Part shown: in pieces, positions 7,079-14,903 of the stretch
Position numbering within the stretch: the first letter of the stretch is position 1
Layout: each line of letters starts with the position of its first letter
NCBI GenBank assembly: GCA_900762015.1
Contig: CAAFEX010000064.1
Location: forward strand, 1 to 27,757
Length of the DNA: 27,757 nucleotides
From: an uncultured Collinsella sp.
Lineage (GTDB): Bacteria > Actinomycetota > Coriobacteriia > Coriobacteriales > Coriobacteriaceae
Direction: 5' to 3'
Translations under genes and position numbers: made by a program
Notes under the pieces: model-generated
What the model saw: the letters and a program-made list of their open reading frames with translations, nothing else
The model's database searches: none
Told to the model about the DNA's origin: nothing

Positions 7079-8323
7079 ATGGCGGCTCGCGTCTGCCTGG
7101 TCCACTATCACGAGGTTGGACTGAAGGGCAAGAACCGCGCACATTTTGAGCATATCCTCATGGATAACATTAAGGCGGCTTTGGCCGCCTTTTCCGTGAA
7201 CGCCGTGTCTCGAATTTCCGGTTATATCCTCGTGACCTTTAACGAGCATCAGGCCGACGAGGCGGCGCGTGTCATTCGCACCGTTCCCGGCGTTGCTCGC
7301 GTGTCTTTGGCGTATCACACCAATCGCGACCCTCAGGAGTACTGTGCCGCCGCCGTGAAGGCGCTGCGCGAGTTTGGTTCCTTCGATTCGTTTAAGGTGC
7401 ACGCCAAGCGCTCCAATACCGACTATGAGCTCACCTCGATTGACATCAATCGTCAGGTGGGCGAGGTGTTGTGTGAGGCCTTCCCCGATAAAAAGGTTCA
7501 AATGCACGACCCCGATGCGATGGTGCACGTACTGGTGGTCCAGGGTAGCGTTTATGTGTACGCGCGCTCCGAGCGCGGCGTGGGCGGTCTGCCGGTGGGT
7601 TCTGCCGGCAAGGTCGTGACGCTGCTGTCGTCGGGTATCGATTCTCCGGTGGCGACCTGGATGCTCGCGCGTCGCGGTGCGGTGTGCGTGCCGGTACATT
7701 TCTCCGGTCGTCCGCAGACGCCCGATACGAGCGAGTATTTGGTGCAGGATATCATCCGTGCGCTTGAGCCGGGTGTCCAGATCGGCCGCCTGTACGTAGT
7801 GCCGTTTGGCGACTGCCAGCGTGAGATTTCGGTCACCTGTCCCAGCAACCTTCGCGTGATCATGTATCGCCGCATTATGTATTCGGTTGCCGAGCGCATT
7901 GCACACATCGAGGGCGCCAAGGCCATCGTTACGGGCGAATCGCTTGGACAGGTTGCCTCTCAAACGCTTGAGAACATCATGGCCGTCAACGAGGCCGTGA
8001 AGATCCCCGTGTTCCGTCCTCTCATCGGTTCGGACAAGCAGGAGATCATCGCGCGCGCCGAGGAGATCGGTACGTTCGATATCTCGACTGAGGCCGCTCC
8101 CGACTGCTGCACGCTGTTTATGCCGCGCCGTCCCGAGACGCACGCTAAACTCGATGCCGTGCATGAGGCCTGGGAGTTGTTCGATCACGAGGAGATGATC
8201 GAGCGCCTGCTCAAGCAGACCGAGTACATCGACTTCGAGAGCAACACGTATAAGGCCCCTAAGACCTTAAAACGTAATCATTCGGAGCTTGCTCCGCGTG
8301 AGATTTACCAAGATCACGAGTAA
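7079..8323 (+). CDS. thiI: tRNA 4-thiouridine synthase ThiI
   Basis: ThiI activates uridine-8 of tRNA with ATP and inserts sulfur; in many bacteria it also serves thiamine thiazole synthesis. The 414-residue protein has an N-terminal ferredoxin-like part (YHEVGLKGKNR), a THUMP domain to about residue 170, and the PP-loop pyrophosphatase domain from about 178. The PP-loop reads SSGIDS (184-189) rather than the commoner SGGxDS. Vicinal Cys343-Cys344 lie where E. coli has the partner cysteine. No C-terminal rhodanese domain is present, so it is the short Bacillus-like form that must get sulfur from a cysteine desulfurase, not found nearby. ATG 7079 follows the rpoZ stop directly; a perfect terminator follows the gene. 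Confidence 0.93.
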   Translation: MAARVCLVHYHEVGLKGKNRAHFEHILMDNIKAALAAFSVNAVSRISGYILVTFNEHQADEAARVIRTVPGVARVSLAYHTNRDPQEYCAAAVKALREFGSFDSFKVHAKRSNTDYELTSIDINRQVGEVLCEAFPDKKVQMHDPDAMVHVLVVQGSVYVYARSERGVGGLPVGSAGKVVTLLSSGIDSPVATWMLARRGAVCVPVHFSGRPQTPDTSEYLVQDIIRALEPGVQIGRLYVVPFGDCQREISVTCPSNLRVIMYRRIMYSVAERIAHIEGAKAIVTGESLGQVASQTLENIMAVNEAVKIPVFRPLIGSDKQEIIARAEEIGTFDISTEAAPDCCTLFMPRRPETHAKLDAVHEAWELFDHEEMIERLLKQTEYIDFESNTYKAPKTLKRNHSELAPREIYQDHE

Positions 8324-8333
8324 ATTTGTGCAT

Positions 8334-8366
8334 AGACCGACGATGCGCTCGCATCGTCGGTCTTTT
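8334..8366 (+). terminator. Intrinsic terminator after thiI
   Basis: A perfect 12-bp stem (8335-8346 with 8351-8362) with a GCTC loop is followed by TTTT. It starts 11 bases after the thiI stop and closes the mihF-gmk-rpoZ-thiI unit. The 170 bases from here to comEA hold no gene and no clear promoter. Confidence 0.9.
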
Positions 8367-8467
8367 GCTATCTGGGCATTTTGCGACTAAGTGCTCATTT
8401 GCTGACGTGTGCCTGAATAAATGGACATTATTTCGCAAGGTTTTGGTCGGCTTTTGGTTTGACCGCG

Positions 8468-8479
8468 AAAACCGGTTTT
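8468..8479. promoter_or_regulatory. Perfect 12-bp palindrome upstream of comEA
   Basis: AAAACCGGTTTT is self-complementary without a spacer, 57 bases before the comEA start. The half-site GGTTTTGG of its right side (8474-8481) also occurs at about 8438-8445 in the same orientation. This suits a binding site for a dimeric repressor or activator of the competence genes, but no factor can be named. Confidence 0.3.
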
Positions 8480-8536
8480 GGAGAATGGCTGTTGCAGGAC
8501 TCTTTTCCTGACACGATGTTGTTGGGAGGTTTTGCT

Positions 8537-9250
8537 ATGGCGCAGCGCGAACAACACGAACGGGTCAAACGGATGGACCGCTTGGCGGACAAGCTGCTCT
8601 GTCATAAGGCAGTGGTGATGGCTATACTGGTCGTCATTGCGATGGCGAGCGGCTTGGCGATGGCGAACCTTGGTGGCGGTGCCGGCGGCGTGTCGTTTGA
8701 GCGCACTGACGGTTCGGGCTCGTTGGTGGAGCCGGGATCCGGCGATGCCTCGAGCGGAAAGACATCCGAAGGCTCTTCGCCTAAGGCGTCTGCCGCGGCA
8801 GAGGTTTATGTCGATGTTGATGGCGCCGTTGTGTCGCCCGGTGTATACCGCCTCAAGGACGGCGCTCGGGTGGCTCAGGCGATTGATGCCGCCGGCGGGC
8901 TGGCGCTCGAGGCAGACGTTACGGGGCTCAATCGGGCATCTAAGGTCGTCGATGGACAGAAGATTCACGTTCCAACGGTAGGGGAGCAGCAGACGTCCAT
9001 TGCGGAAGTCGGTGTTGATGGTGGGACTTCCGCATCATCGGGCGTGAGTCGCGCAATAGGCCTAGTAAACATCAATACGGCAAGCGCGGCAGAGCTGCAG
9101 ACGCTCTCCGGCATCGGTCCCTCCATGGCCCAGTCGATTATCGATGAGCGGACAAAGAACGGTGCTTTTGCCTCAGTTGACGATCTGATGCGTGTGTCGG
9201 GGATCGGTGAGAAGAAGCTCGCCAAAATCAAAGATTGTATCTGCGTATGA
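8537..9250 (+). CDS. comEA: ComEA, DNA-binding competence protein
   Basis: ComEA is the membrane-anchored receptor that binds incoming double-stranded DNA during transformation. The 237-residue protein has a cytoplasmic N-terminus, one membrane helix at about 25-45, a Gly/Ser/Glu-rich linker (46-88), a SLBB domain (about 89-146, VYVDVDGAVVSPGVYRL), a second linker and a C-terminal double helix-hairpin-helix DNA-binding domain (176-237, NINTASAAELQTLSGIGP and VSGIGEKKL). ATG 8537 is preceded by GGGAGG at 8524-8529; a TTG at 8459 in the same frame has no such site. The stop overlaps the comEC start, so the two are co-translated. Confidence 0.92.
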   Translation: MAQREQHERVKRMDRLADKLLCHKAVVMAILVVIAMASGLAMANLGGGAGGVSFERTDGSGSLVEPGSGDASSGKTSEGSSPKASAAAEVYVDVDGAVVSPGVYRLKDGARVAQAIDAAGGLALEADVTGLNRASKVVDGQKIHVPTVGEQQTSIAEVGVDGGTSASSGVSRAIGLVNINTASAAELQTLSGIGPSMAQSIIDERTKNGAFASVDDLMRVSGIGEKKLAKIKDCICV

Positions 9251-11550
9251 GTGCGACCGAGCGCGAACATGTGATGCCTCCGCGACCCCTGATGCCGTGG
9301 ACGATGGCCCTTTGTGCCGGCATGTGCATGAGCTGCGCCTTGGTGCTCAACGTGACCGCTGATGCGCTGCTGAGGGAGCAGGCGCCGGCGGTCGGGCCGC
9401 TATGGGCCATTCCCGTTGCGGCGGCGGTATTCGTTTTGCTGGCTCAATCTTGTGCGCGGCTTGCCCCTTGGAAGCGGTGGCTGTATGCCGCGTCCGTCGG
9501 TCTCGTGGCGGGAGCGGTCGTCTCGGCGTGGTGGGCTGTGGGCACGCTAGGCGCCTCGAAGGCGCTCGACGGTCGAGCGGCAAGCAGCCTTGAGTTTGTC
9601 GTGCAGGGTGATCCATCCATAAACGACGACGTGTATTCCTATACCTGCGAGGCACGCGCGGACGGTAAGAACTTGGCAACGGTTCGCCTATCGTGCGACC
9701 TCGAGCTCAAGTTCGGGGCGCGCGTGCGTGTTATCGGTCGCGTTTCACGTTTTGAGAACGATGCGTATGGACGATCGCGCGTGCTCCGAGGCGAGGTGCG
9801 CAAGGTTAAAGCCGTTCGAGTTGTGTCGGTCGATGAGGGCTCTCCGGGGCCGCTGCTTCGGCTGCGAAATGGGCTGCTTGCGTCCATCGCGCCTGCGACC
9901 GACCTGGCGCGTGCACTCATAGCCGGTGTCGTCTGCGGTCGTTCGGCCGAGCTGCGCGCCCAGCCGGCGGGCGACTGGTTTTCGGTGACGGGAACGGCGC
10001 ATCTTATCGCCGTCTCGGGCAGCCACTTGGCAATCGTGGGGTTTGTAATCGAGGGTGTATTGCAAAAGACTCGGTGCTCACGCGGTCTTCAACGGGCGAT
10101 ATTGGCGATAACGCTTGTGGGCTACGCTGCCTTTACGGGCGCGTCTCCCTCGGCCGTGCGCGCGTGCTGCATGGTGTTCGCGACGCTTGTCGTAAACGGC
10201 GCGGGGCGGCGCCGGCATGGCGCATCGGCGCTCTTCGTAACCATGTCCATCTTTGTGCTGCTGCGGCCGACGGTTCTGTTCGAGATGGGCTTTCAGCTTT
10301 CATGTGCCAGCGTCTTAGCCATTCTGTGCTTTTGCCCCTATGCGACCTACGCTTTGGGTGAGCTGGGTGTGCCATCAGACGTTGCCAGCATGCTTTCCGT
10401 CACGCTGTGCTCGCAACTGGCGACACTTCCCATTACCATTCCTGCCTTCGGTACGTTCTCGCTCATTGCTCCGCTGGCAAATGCGGTCATCGGTCCGGTG
10501 GTGAGCGTACTGCTTGCCGTGTCGATCGTGCTGGTTCCCTTTTCGCTCGTGGCACCGTTGCGGACTTGGGCGCTCGTTGTGCCCATGATTGCCTCCCGTT
10601 GCGTGCTGTTCTTCGAGCAGCTGTTTGCCGCCGTGCCGGGTGCATCCGTGAGCGTGCCGCCCGATAGCATGTGGATTTATCTAGTGCCGTGTTTGCTGGC
10701 GGTGCTGCTGGTCTGGTGGCCGCGTCCCCGTGCACGTCCTGTGGCGGTGGGGCTTGCATGTCTGGTGTTCCTGGCTGCGATTCCGTACGTCTACTGGGAT
10801 CGATTCGTTCCGCCTTCTGTGACGGTGCTCGATGTGGGCCAGGCCGATGCGATTCTTATCCGCCAGGGCGGTGCAGTGGCACTCGTCGACTGCGGGCTCG
10901 ACGAGCGCGTGGTGGCGGCGTTGGTTCGCAATAACGTGCACCATATCGATGCCGTCTTTGTGACGCATTGGGATGAGGATCACTGGGGTGGTCTGCCTGC
11001 CGTGCTCGAACAGTTTTCGGTCGGTACGATTGCCGTGGCGGCGGATGCGCTGGAGGATGCTCCTGCCGAGGTATTGAACCGACCTGGCGTGGAGTATCGG
11101 CAGGTGCGCCGTGGGGATACGGTCGATATCGGCTCATTTTGCGCCCGCGTGATGTGGCCATTCGAGTCCGTGGATGGCGAGGGAAATGAGGACTCGCTTG
11201 TCCTGCTGCTCTCATATGTTCAGGAAGGCAAGGGCCTGCGTATGCTCCTCACCGGTGATGCCGAGATCGACCAAGAACGGGAATTCGTGCAGGAGGTGGG
11301 GGATATCGACGTACTTAAACTTGGGCATCATGGCTCTAAGGTTTCAGTCGATGATGAGTTGCTGGACGTCCTGAAGCCCGAGCTTTCCCTCGCGAGTGCG
11401 GGCGAAGGGAATCGATACGGCCATCCGTCCGATGCCTGCATCGATGCCGTTAAGGAAGCGGGCGGCGTGTTCGCGTGCACTATCGAACACGGCGACATTA
11501 CCGTCACGCCGACTGCGAATGGCTTTGCGATGCGATGCCAGCGACCGTGA
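9247..11550 (+). CDS. comEC: ComEC, DNA uptake channel
   Basis: ComEC forms the membrane channel for single-stranded DNA entry in natural transformation. The 767-residue protein has two N-terminal membrane helices, a soluble OB-like region (about 110-200), the multi-helix Competence domain (about 220-510, with the AVSGSHLAIVGF motif), and a C-terminal metallo-beta-lactamase-like nuclease domain. The metal motif is intact: His574-x-Asp576-x-Asp578-His579 (THWDEDHWGG), then LLTGDAE and LGHHGSK. All regions of the full-length family are present, so it appears functional. ATG 9247 overlaps the comEA TGA. No comEB or pilus genes are in the window, so whether the cell is transformable is not shown. 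Confidence 0.93.
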   Translation: MSATEREHVMPPRPLMPWTMALCAGMCMSCALVLNVTADALLREQAPAVGPLWAIPVAAAVFVLLAQSCARLAPWKRWLYAASVGLVAGAVVSAWWAVGTLGASKALDGRAASSLEFVVQGDPSINDDVYSYTCEARADGKNLATVRLSCDLELKFGARVRVIGRVSRFENDAYGRSRVLRGEVRKVKAVRVVSVDEGSPGPLLRLRNGLLASIAPATDLARALIAGVVCGRSAELRAQPAGDWFSVTGTAHLIAVSGSHLAIVGFVIEGVLQKTRCSRGLQRAILAITLVGYAAFTGASPSAVRACCMVFATLVVNGAGRRRHGASALFVTMSIFVLLRPTVLFEMGFQLSCASVLAILCFCPYATYALGELGVPSDVASMLSVTLCSQLATLPITIPAFGTFSLIAPLANAVIGPVVSVLLAVSIVLVPFSLVAPLRTWALVVPMIASRCVLFFEQLFAAVPGASVSVPPDSMWIYLVPCLLAVLLVWWPRPRARPVAVGLACLVFLAAIPYVYWDRFVPPSVTVLDVGQADAILIRQGGAVALVDCGLDERVVAALVRNNVHHIDAVFVTHWDEDHWGGLPAVLEQFSVGTIAVAADALEDAPAEVLNRPGVEYRQVRRGDTVDIGSFCARVMWPFESVDGEGNEDSLVLLLSYVQEGKGLRMLLTGDAEIDQEREFVQEVGDIDVLKLGHHGSKVSVDDELLDVLKPELSLASAGEGNRYGHPSDACIDAVKEAGGVFACTIEHGDITVTPTANGFAMRCQRP

Positions 11551-11558
11551 CGACGTCG

Positions 11559-11588
11559 TTGGCGTGTGGTGGGCCCCTGGGCTAGAAT
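11559..11588 (+). promoter_or_regulatory. Likely promoter of holA
   Basis: TTGGCG at 11559-11564 and TAGAAT at 11583-11588 are 18 bases apart, giving a start near 11595 and a 34-nt leader. It begins 8 bases after the comEC stop. Confidence 0.5.
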
Positions 11589-11628
11589 GGCACGGAGCGA
11601 ATACGAAGGCCTGCGGGAGGGGAGCGCA

Positions 11629-12591
11629 ATGTCCGAAACCGGTCTGCTGCCGGCATATCTGATCGTCGGTACCGACGGAGTCAAGCGCGATCACGCCGTC
11701 TCGCGTATGAAAGCGCGTCTGGAAAAGTCGGGCATGGTCGAGTTCAACCTCGACGAGCGCGATATGACCAAAGACCCCGATATCGAGTCGATTATCGGAT
11801 CGCTCAACACCTTTCCCATGGGCAGCGAGTTTCGCCTGGTAATCCTTGATGGCTGCTCAAAGCTCGCCAAGTCGGTCTCGGAGCCGCTCGTCGAGTATCT
11901 GGCGAGTCCCAGTCCCACAACGGTCTGCCTCATCATCGCCGACTCGCTTGCCAAGAACACGCGCCTGTATAAGGCGATCGCCAAGATCGACAAGAAGGCT
12001 GTGATCGATTGCTCCGGCACCAAGCGCTGGGAGCTACCGCGCCGCGTGCAGCAGATGGCGACGCAGCACGGCAAGTCGATCACGACGGCGGCCGCCGAGG
12101 AACTCGTCTCGCGTTCGGGTGAAAACACTCGCATGCTCGATAACGACTTGGCTAAGCTTGCCCAGATGGTCGAGGTGCCCCAGATTGAGCTTGCCGACGT
12201 TGAGCGCTGGATTGTACGTACGGCCGAGGTTCAACCCTGGGACTTTCTCAATGCGGTCTCGGCCCGTGACATGCGACGCTCGCTCGAGCTCTTCAATCTA
12301 CTGCCCGCCAAGAGCTACGTGTGGACTTACACATTGCTGTGCGGCCGCATCCGCGAGCTTATCGTTGCCAAGGCGCTCGATGCGCGCGGACAGGGTCGTG
12401 AGCTGGCCGCAACACTTAAGCTCCAGTCCTGGCAGGTCAAGAATCACCTGACCTGGGCACGTCGCTTTTCGATGGCAGAGCTCGTTGCCGCGCTCGAGGG
12501 CGCGGTCGATGTGGAGCTCGCGCTGAAGGGTTCGGCCGATTCTCAGACCGCGCTTTTGCTCTGGATTACGAACATCTTGAGAAAATCGTGA
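11629..12591 (+). CDS. holA: DNA polymerase III delta subunit
   Basis: The delta subunit opens the beta sliding clamp within the clamp loader. The 320-residue protein is close to the usual 330-345. It begins with the family pattern YLIVGTDGVKRDHAVSRM, has the LVILDGCSKL strand and the variant AAA+ fold without Walker motifs, as is normal for delta, and ends with the C-terminal collar helices (from about residue 210). ATG 11629 was chosen over an in-frame upstream ATG because GGGAGGGGAG at 11615-11624 precedes it and a promoter lies at 11559-11588. holA behind comEC is a common arrangement in Gram-positive bacteria. Sequence identity in this family is low, so the neighbourhood matters for the call. 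Confidence 0.88.
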   Translation: MSETGLLPAYLIVGTDGVKRDHAVSRMKARLEKSGMVEFNLDERDMTKDPDIESIIGSLNTFPMGSEFRLVILDGCSKLAKSVSEPLVEYLASPSPTTVCLIIADSLAKNTRLYKAIAKIDKKAVIDCSGTKRWELPRRVQQMATQHGKSITTAAAEELVSRSGENTRMLDNDLAKLAQMVEVPQIELADVERWIVRTAEVQPWDFLNAVSARDMRRSLELFNLLPAKSYVWTYTLLCGRIRELIVAKALDARGQGRELAATLKLQSWQVKNHLTWARRFSMAELVAALEGAVDVELALKGSADSQTALLLWITNILRKS

Positions 12592-12641
12592 TGATACCTG
12601 CCTATTTGACAAATTCGTTCTATCCCTTTGAGGGGGAGCGT

Positions 12642-12649
12642 GCTATAGT
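12642..12649 (+). promoter_or_regulatory. Extended -10 promoter of rpsT
   Basis: TGCTATAGT contains TATAGT at 12644-12649 with the upstream TG of an extended -10 element, giving a start near 12656. TTGACA at 12606-12611 is a perfect -35 hexamer but 32 bases away, too far to pair with it. Confidence 0.45.
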
Positions 12650-12659
12650 AGGCGCTTGC

Positions 12660-12697
12660 ATGACCTCACCGTGTCTCAGAGGTGTCATACATTTTTT
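12660..12697 (+). promoter_or_regulatory. rpsT leader hairpin followed by T-run
   Basis: Positions 12660-12667 can pair with 12679-12688 (eight pairs, a two-base bulge) and are followed four bases later by TTTTTT at 12692-12697. It lies inside the expected rpsT leader, 28 bases before the start codon, and could act as an attenuator or as a site where ribosomal protein S20 controls its own synthesis. Both functions are inference. Confidence 0.4.
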
Positions 12698-12724
12698 GCA
12701 AGGAACTCGAAAGGAACTCCAGAA

Positions 12725-12991
12725 GTGGCAAACATCAAGTCTCAGAAGAAGCGTATCCGCACCAATGAGGCAGCTCGCATGCGTAACAAGGCTGTCAAGT
12801 CCGAGCTCAAGACGCTGACCAAGCACGTCCAGTCCGCCGTCGCCGAGGGCGACGCCGAGAAGGCCCAGGCTGCCCTCAAGACCGTCACCAAGCGTCTCGA
12901 CATGGCTGCCGCCAAGCATGTTATCCACAAGAACCAGGCTTCCAACCGCAAGTCCGGTCTTGCCAAGCTCGTGAACAGCATCATCGCCTAA
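12725..12991 (+). CDS. rpsT: 30S ribosomal protein S20
   Basis: S20 binds 16S rRNA early in assembly of the small subunit. The 88-residue product has the normal length and the typical start ANIKSQKKRIRTNEAAR, is rich in Lys, Arg and Ala and consists of long helices, with the conserved HKNQASNRKSGLAKLV near the end. GTG 12725 was chosen because AAGGA at 12711-12715 sits at the right distance and the protein then starts as in other S20s; the open frame itself extends further upstream. It forms its own transcription unit, between a promoter with a structured leader and a perfect terminator. Confidence 0.96.
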   Translation: MANIKSQKKRIRTNEAARMRNKAVKSELKTLTKHVQSAVAEGDAEKAQAALKTVTKRLDMAAAKHVIHKNQASNRKSGLAKLVNSIIA

Positions 12992-13025
12992 GTTGTAAAT
13001 TTCACACCACACAGATTACGCGCAT

Positions 13026-13062
13026 AAATGGAGCCTGTTTTATGGAACAGGCTCCATTTTTT
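13026..13062 (+). terminator. Intrinsic terminator after rpsT
   Basis: A perfect stem of at least 12 pairs (13028-13039 with 13046-13057) with loop TTATGG is followed by TTTTTT at 13057-13062. It starts 35 bases after rpsT and lies immediately before the lepA promoter. Confidence 0.93.
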
Positions 13063-13066
13063 GTAT

Positions 13067-13080
13067 CGCTCGGGTAAGAT
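13067..13080 (+). promoter_or_regulatory. lepA promoter, probably giving a leaderless mRNA
   Basis: CGCTCGGGTAAGAT ends in the -10-like hexamer TAAGAT (13075-13080). The lepA ATG begins 8 bases later, exactly where transcription would start, and no ribosome-binding site lies between. The string CGCTCGGGTA is repeated exactly at 17185-17194 before the first dnaJ. A -35 element would fall within the preceding terminator and is not recognisable. Confidence 0.45.
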
Positions 13081-13087
13081 AGTCCGC

Positions 13088-14899
13088 ATGAATACTTCAA
13101 TTGACATTTCCCACATCCGCAACTTCTCAATTGTTGCGCACATCGACCATGGCAAGTCCACGATCAGTGACCGTATCCTCGAGCTCACCCATACCGTCGA
13201 CGAGCGCGACATGGAGTCGCAGCTGCTCGACACCATGGATATCGAGCGCGAGCGCGGCATCACGATCAAGTCCAACGCCGTCCGCGTGTCCTATGACGCC
13301 GACGACGGCGAGACGTATCAGTTCAACCTCATCGATACGCCGGGCCACGTGGACTTTACCTATGAGGTCTCGCGTTCGCTGGCCGCCTGCGAGGGCGCGG
13401 TGCTCGTCGTCGATGCCACCCAGGGTGTCGAGGCACAGACCGTCTCCAATGCGACGCTCGCCATGAACGCCAATCTGGACATTGTGCCGGCCATCAACAA
13501 GATCGACCTGCCCTCGGCCCATCCCGATGAGGTCAAGACCGAGATCGAGGATGACTTGGCGATCCCTGCCGATGATGCCGTGTGTGTCTCGGGCAAGACC
13601 GGAGAGGGCATCCACGATCTGCTGGAGTCCATTGTCTTTTTGATCTCTCCGCCCAAGGGCGATGCGAACGCGCCGCTCAAGGCACTCATCCTGGATTCGT
13701 ACTTCGACGAGTATCGTGGTGTCGTCGCCACGGTGCGCATCTTTGACGGTTCCATCAAAAAGGGCGATACCCTGCGCATGATGCAGGCAAAGGGTGACTT
13801 TTTGGTCGATGGCGTGGGCGTCAAGCGTCCCGCCGAGACTCCGGTCGATGCGCTGACGGTCGGCGAGGTGGGCTACGTGGTCACGGGCCTGAAGGACCCC
13901 GAGGCCGTGCGCGTGGGCGATACCCTCACGTGGGCGTCGAATCCCTGCCCCGAGCCGCTTCCCGGCTACCGCGAGGCTAAGCCCATGGTCTATACGGGCC
14001 TGTTCCCGATCGATAACAAGGACTACGAGAACCTGCGTGACGCGCTCGATAAGCTGCACGTCAACGACCCGTCGTTGGTGTGGGAGCCCGAGACCTCGGT
14101 GGCGCTCGGCTTTGGCTTCCGCGTGGGCTTCCTGGGCCTGCTGCACATGGAAGTCGTTAAGGAACGCCTGGAGCGCGAGTTTAACTTGGACCTCATTGCC
14201 ACGAGTCCCTCGGTCGACTATCACGTCTACAAGACCGACGGCGAGATGATCGATGTCCGCAGCCCGCAGGACCTTCCCGAGGCCACGCGCATCGAGCGTA
14301 TCGAGGAACCCTACCTCAAGGCAAAGATCATCTGCCCGCCTGAGTACACGGGCGCCGTCATGCAGCTCGCCATCGAGCACCGCGGCGTTACGACCGACAT
14401 GATCCACCTGACGAGCAAATCGGTCGAGATGCGCTTCGATATGCCGCTCGCCGAGCTCATCCTGGACTTCTTTGACCAGCTTAAGAGTCGCACCAAGGGC
14501 TACGCCTCGTTGGACTACGAGTTCAATGAGTATCGTCCATCCGAGCTTGTGAAGCTCGATATCTTGCTTTCGGGCGACGAGGTTGACGCGCTGTCGTTTA
14601 TCGTCCACAAGGACAAGGCCTACGGTCTTGCCCGCGGCCTATGCGACAAACTCAAGGAGATTATTCCGCGTCAGCTGTTCGAGGTGCCCATCCAGGGTGC
14701 TATCGGCAACAAGATCATCGCCCGTTCCACCGTCAAAGCGCGTCGCAAGGACGTGCTTGCCAAGTGCTACGGCGGCGATATCTCGCGTAAGCGCAAATTG
14801 CTCGAGAAGCAGAAAGAGGGCAAAAAGCGCATGAAGGCCATCGGCTCGGTCGAGGTCCCGCAGGAGGCCTTTATGGCGATCCTCAAGGTGGACGAGTAG
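13088..14899 (+). CDS. lepA: Elongation factor 4 (LepA)
   Basis: LepA is a ribosome-associated translational GTPase involved in back-translocation or 30S biogenesis. The 603-residue product is full length. GTPase motifs are AHIDHGKST (17-25), RERGITIKS, DTPGHVDF (83-90) and NKID (137-140); elongation-factor domains II, III and V follow, and the LepA-specific C-terminal domain is recognised by YGGDISRKRKLLEKQKEG near the end. ATG 13088 fits the family start; a longer frame reads through the terminator. No ribosome-binding site precedes it, so translation may be leaderless. dusB follows after 4 bases and hemW after that, probably one transcript; lepA-hemW linkage is common in Gram-positive bacteria. 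Confidence 0.97.
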   Translation: MNTSIDISHIRNFSIVAHIDHGKSTISDRILELTHTVDERDMESQLLDTMDIERERGITIKSNAVRVSYDADDGETYQFNLIDTPGHVDFTYEVSRSLAACEGAVLVVDATQGVEAQTVSNATLAMNANLDIVPAINKIDLPSAHPDEVKTEIEDDLAIPADDAVCVSGKTGEGIHDLLESIVFLISPPKGDANAPLKALILDSYFDEYRGVVATVRIFDGSIKKGDTLRMMQAKGDFLVDGVGVKRPAETPVDALTVGEVGYVVTGLKDPEAVRVGDTLTWASNPCPEPLPGYREAKPMVYTGLFPIDNKDYENLRDALDKLHVNDPSLVWEPETSVALGFGFRVGFLGLLHMEVVKERLEREFNLDLIATSPSVDYHVYKTDGEMIDVRSPQDLPEATRIERIEEPYLKAKIICPPEYTGAVMQLAIEHRGVTTDMIHLTSKSVEMRFDMPLAELILDFFDQLKSRTKGYASLDYEFNEYRPSELVKLDILLSGDEVDALSFIVHKDKAYGLARGLCDKLKEIIPRQLFEVPIQGAIGNKIIARSTVKARRKDVLAKCYGGDISRKRKLLEKQKEGKKRMKAIGSVEVPQEAFMAILKVDE

Positions 14900-14903
14900 G
14901 TCT

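Noticed and set aside
8459..8536. Longer comEA starting at TTG 8459
   Set aside because: No ribosome-binding site precedes it, while GGGAGG fits ATG 8537; the extra residues would also displace the N-terminal anchor.
12656..12724. Longer S20 starting at ATG 12656
   Set aside because: It would add 23 residues absent from the family, and a good ribosome-binding site precedes GTG 12725.
13028..13087. Longer LepA starting at ATG 13028
   Set aside because: The added part would be encoded by the rpsT terminator, and known LepA proteins start near the residues encoded from 13088.
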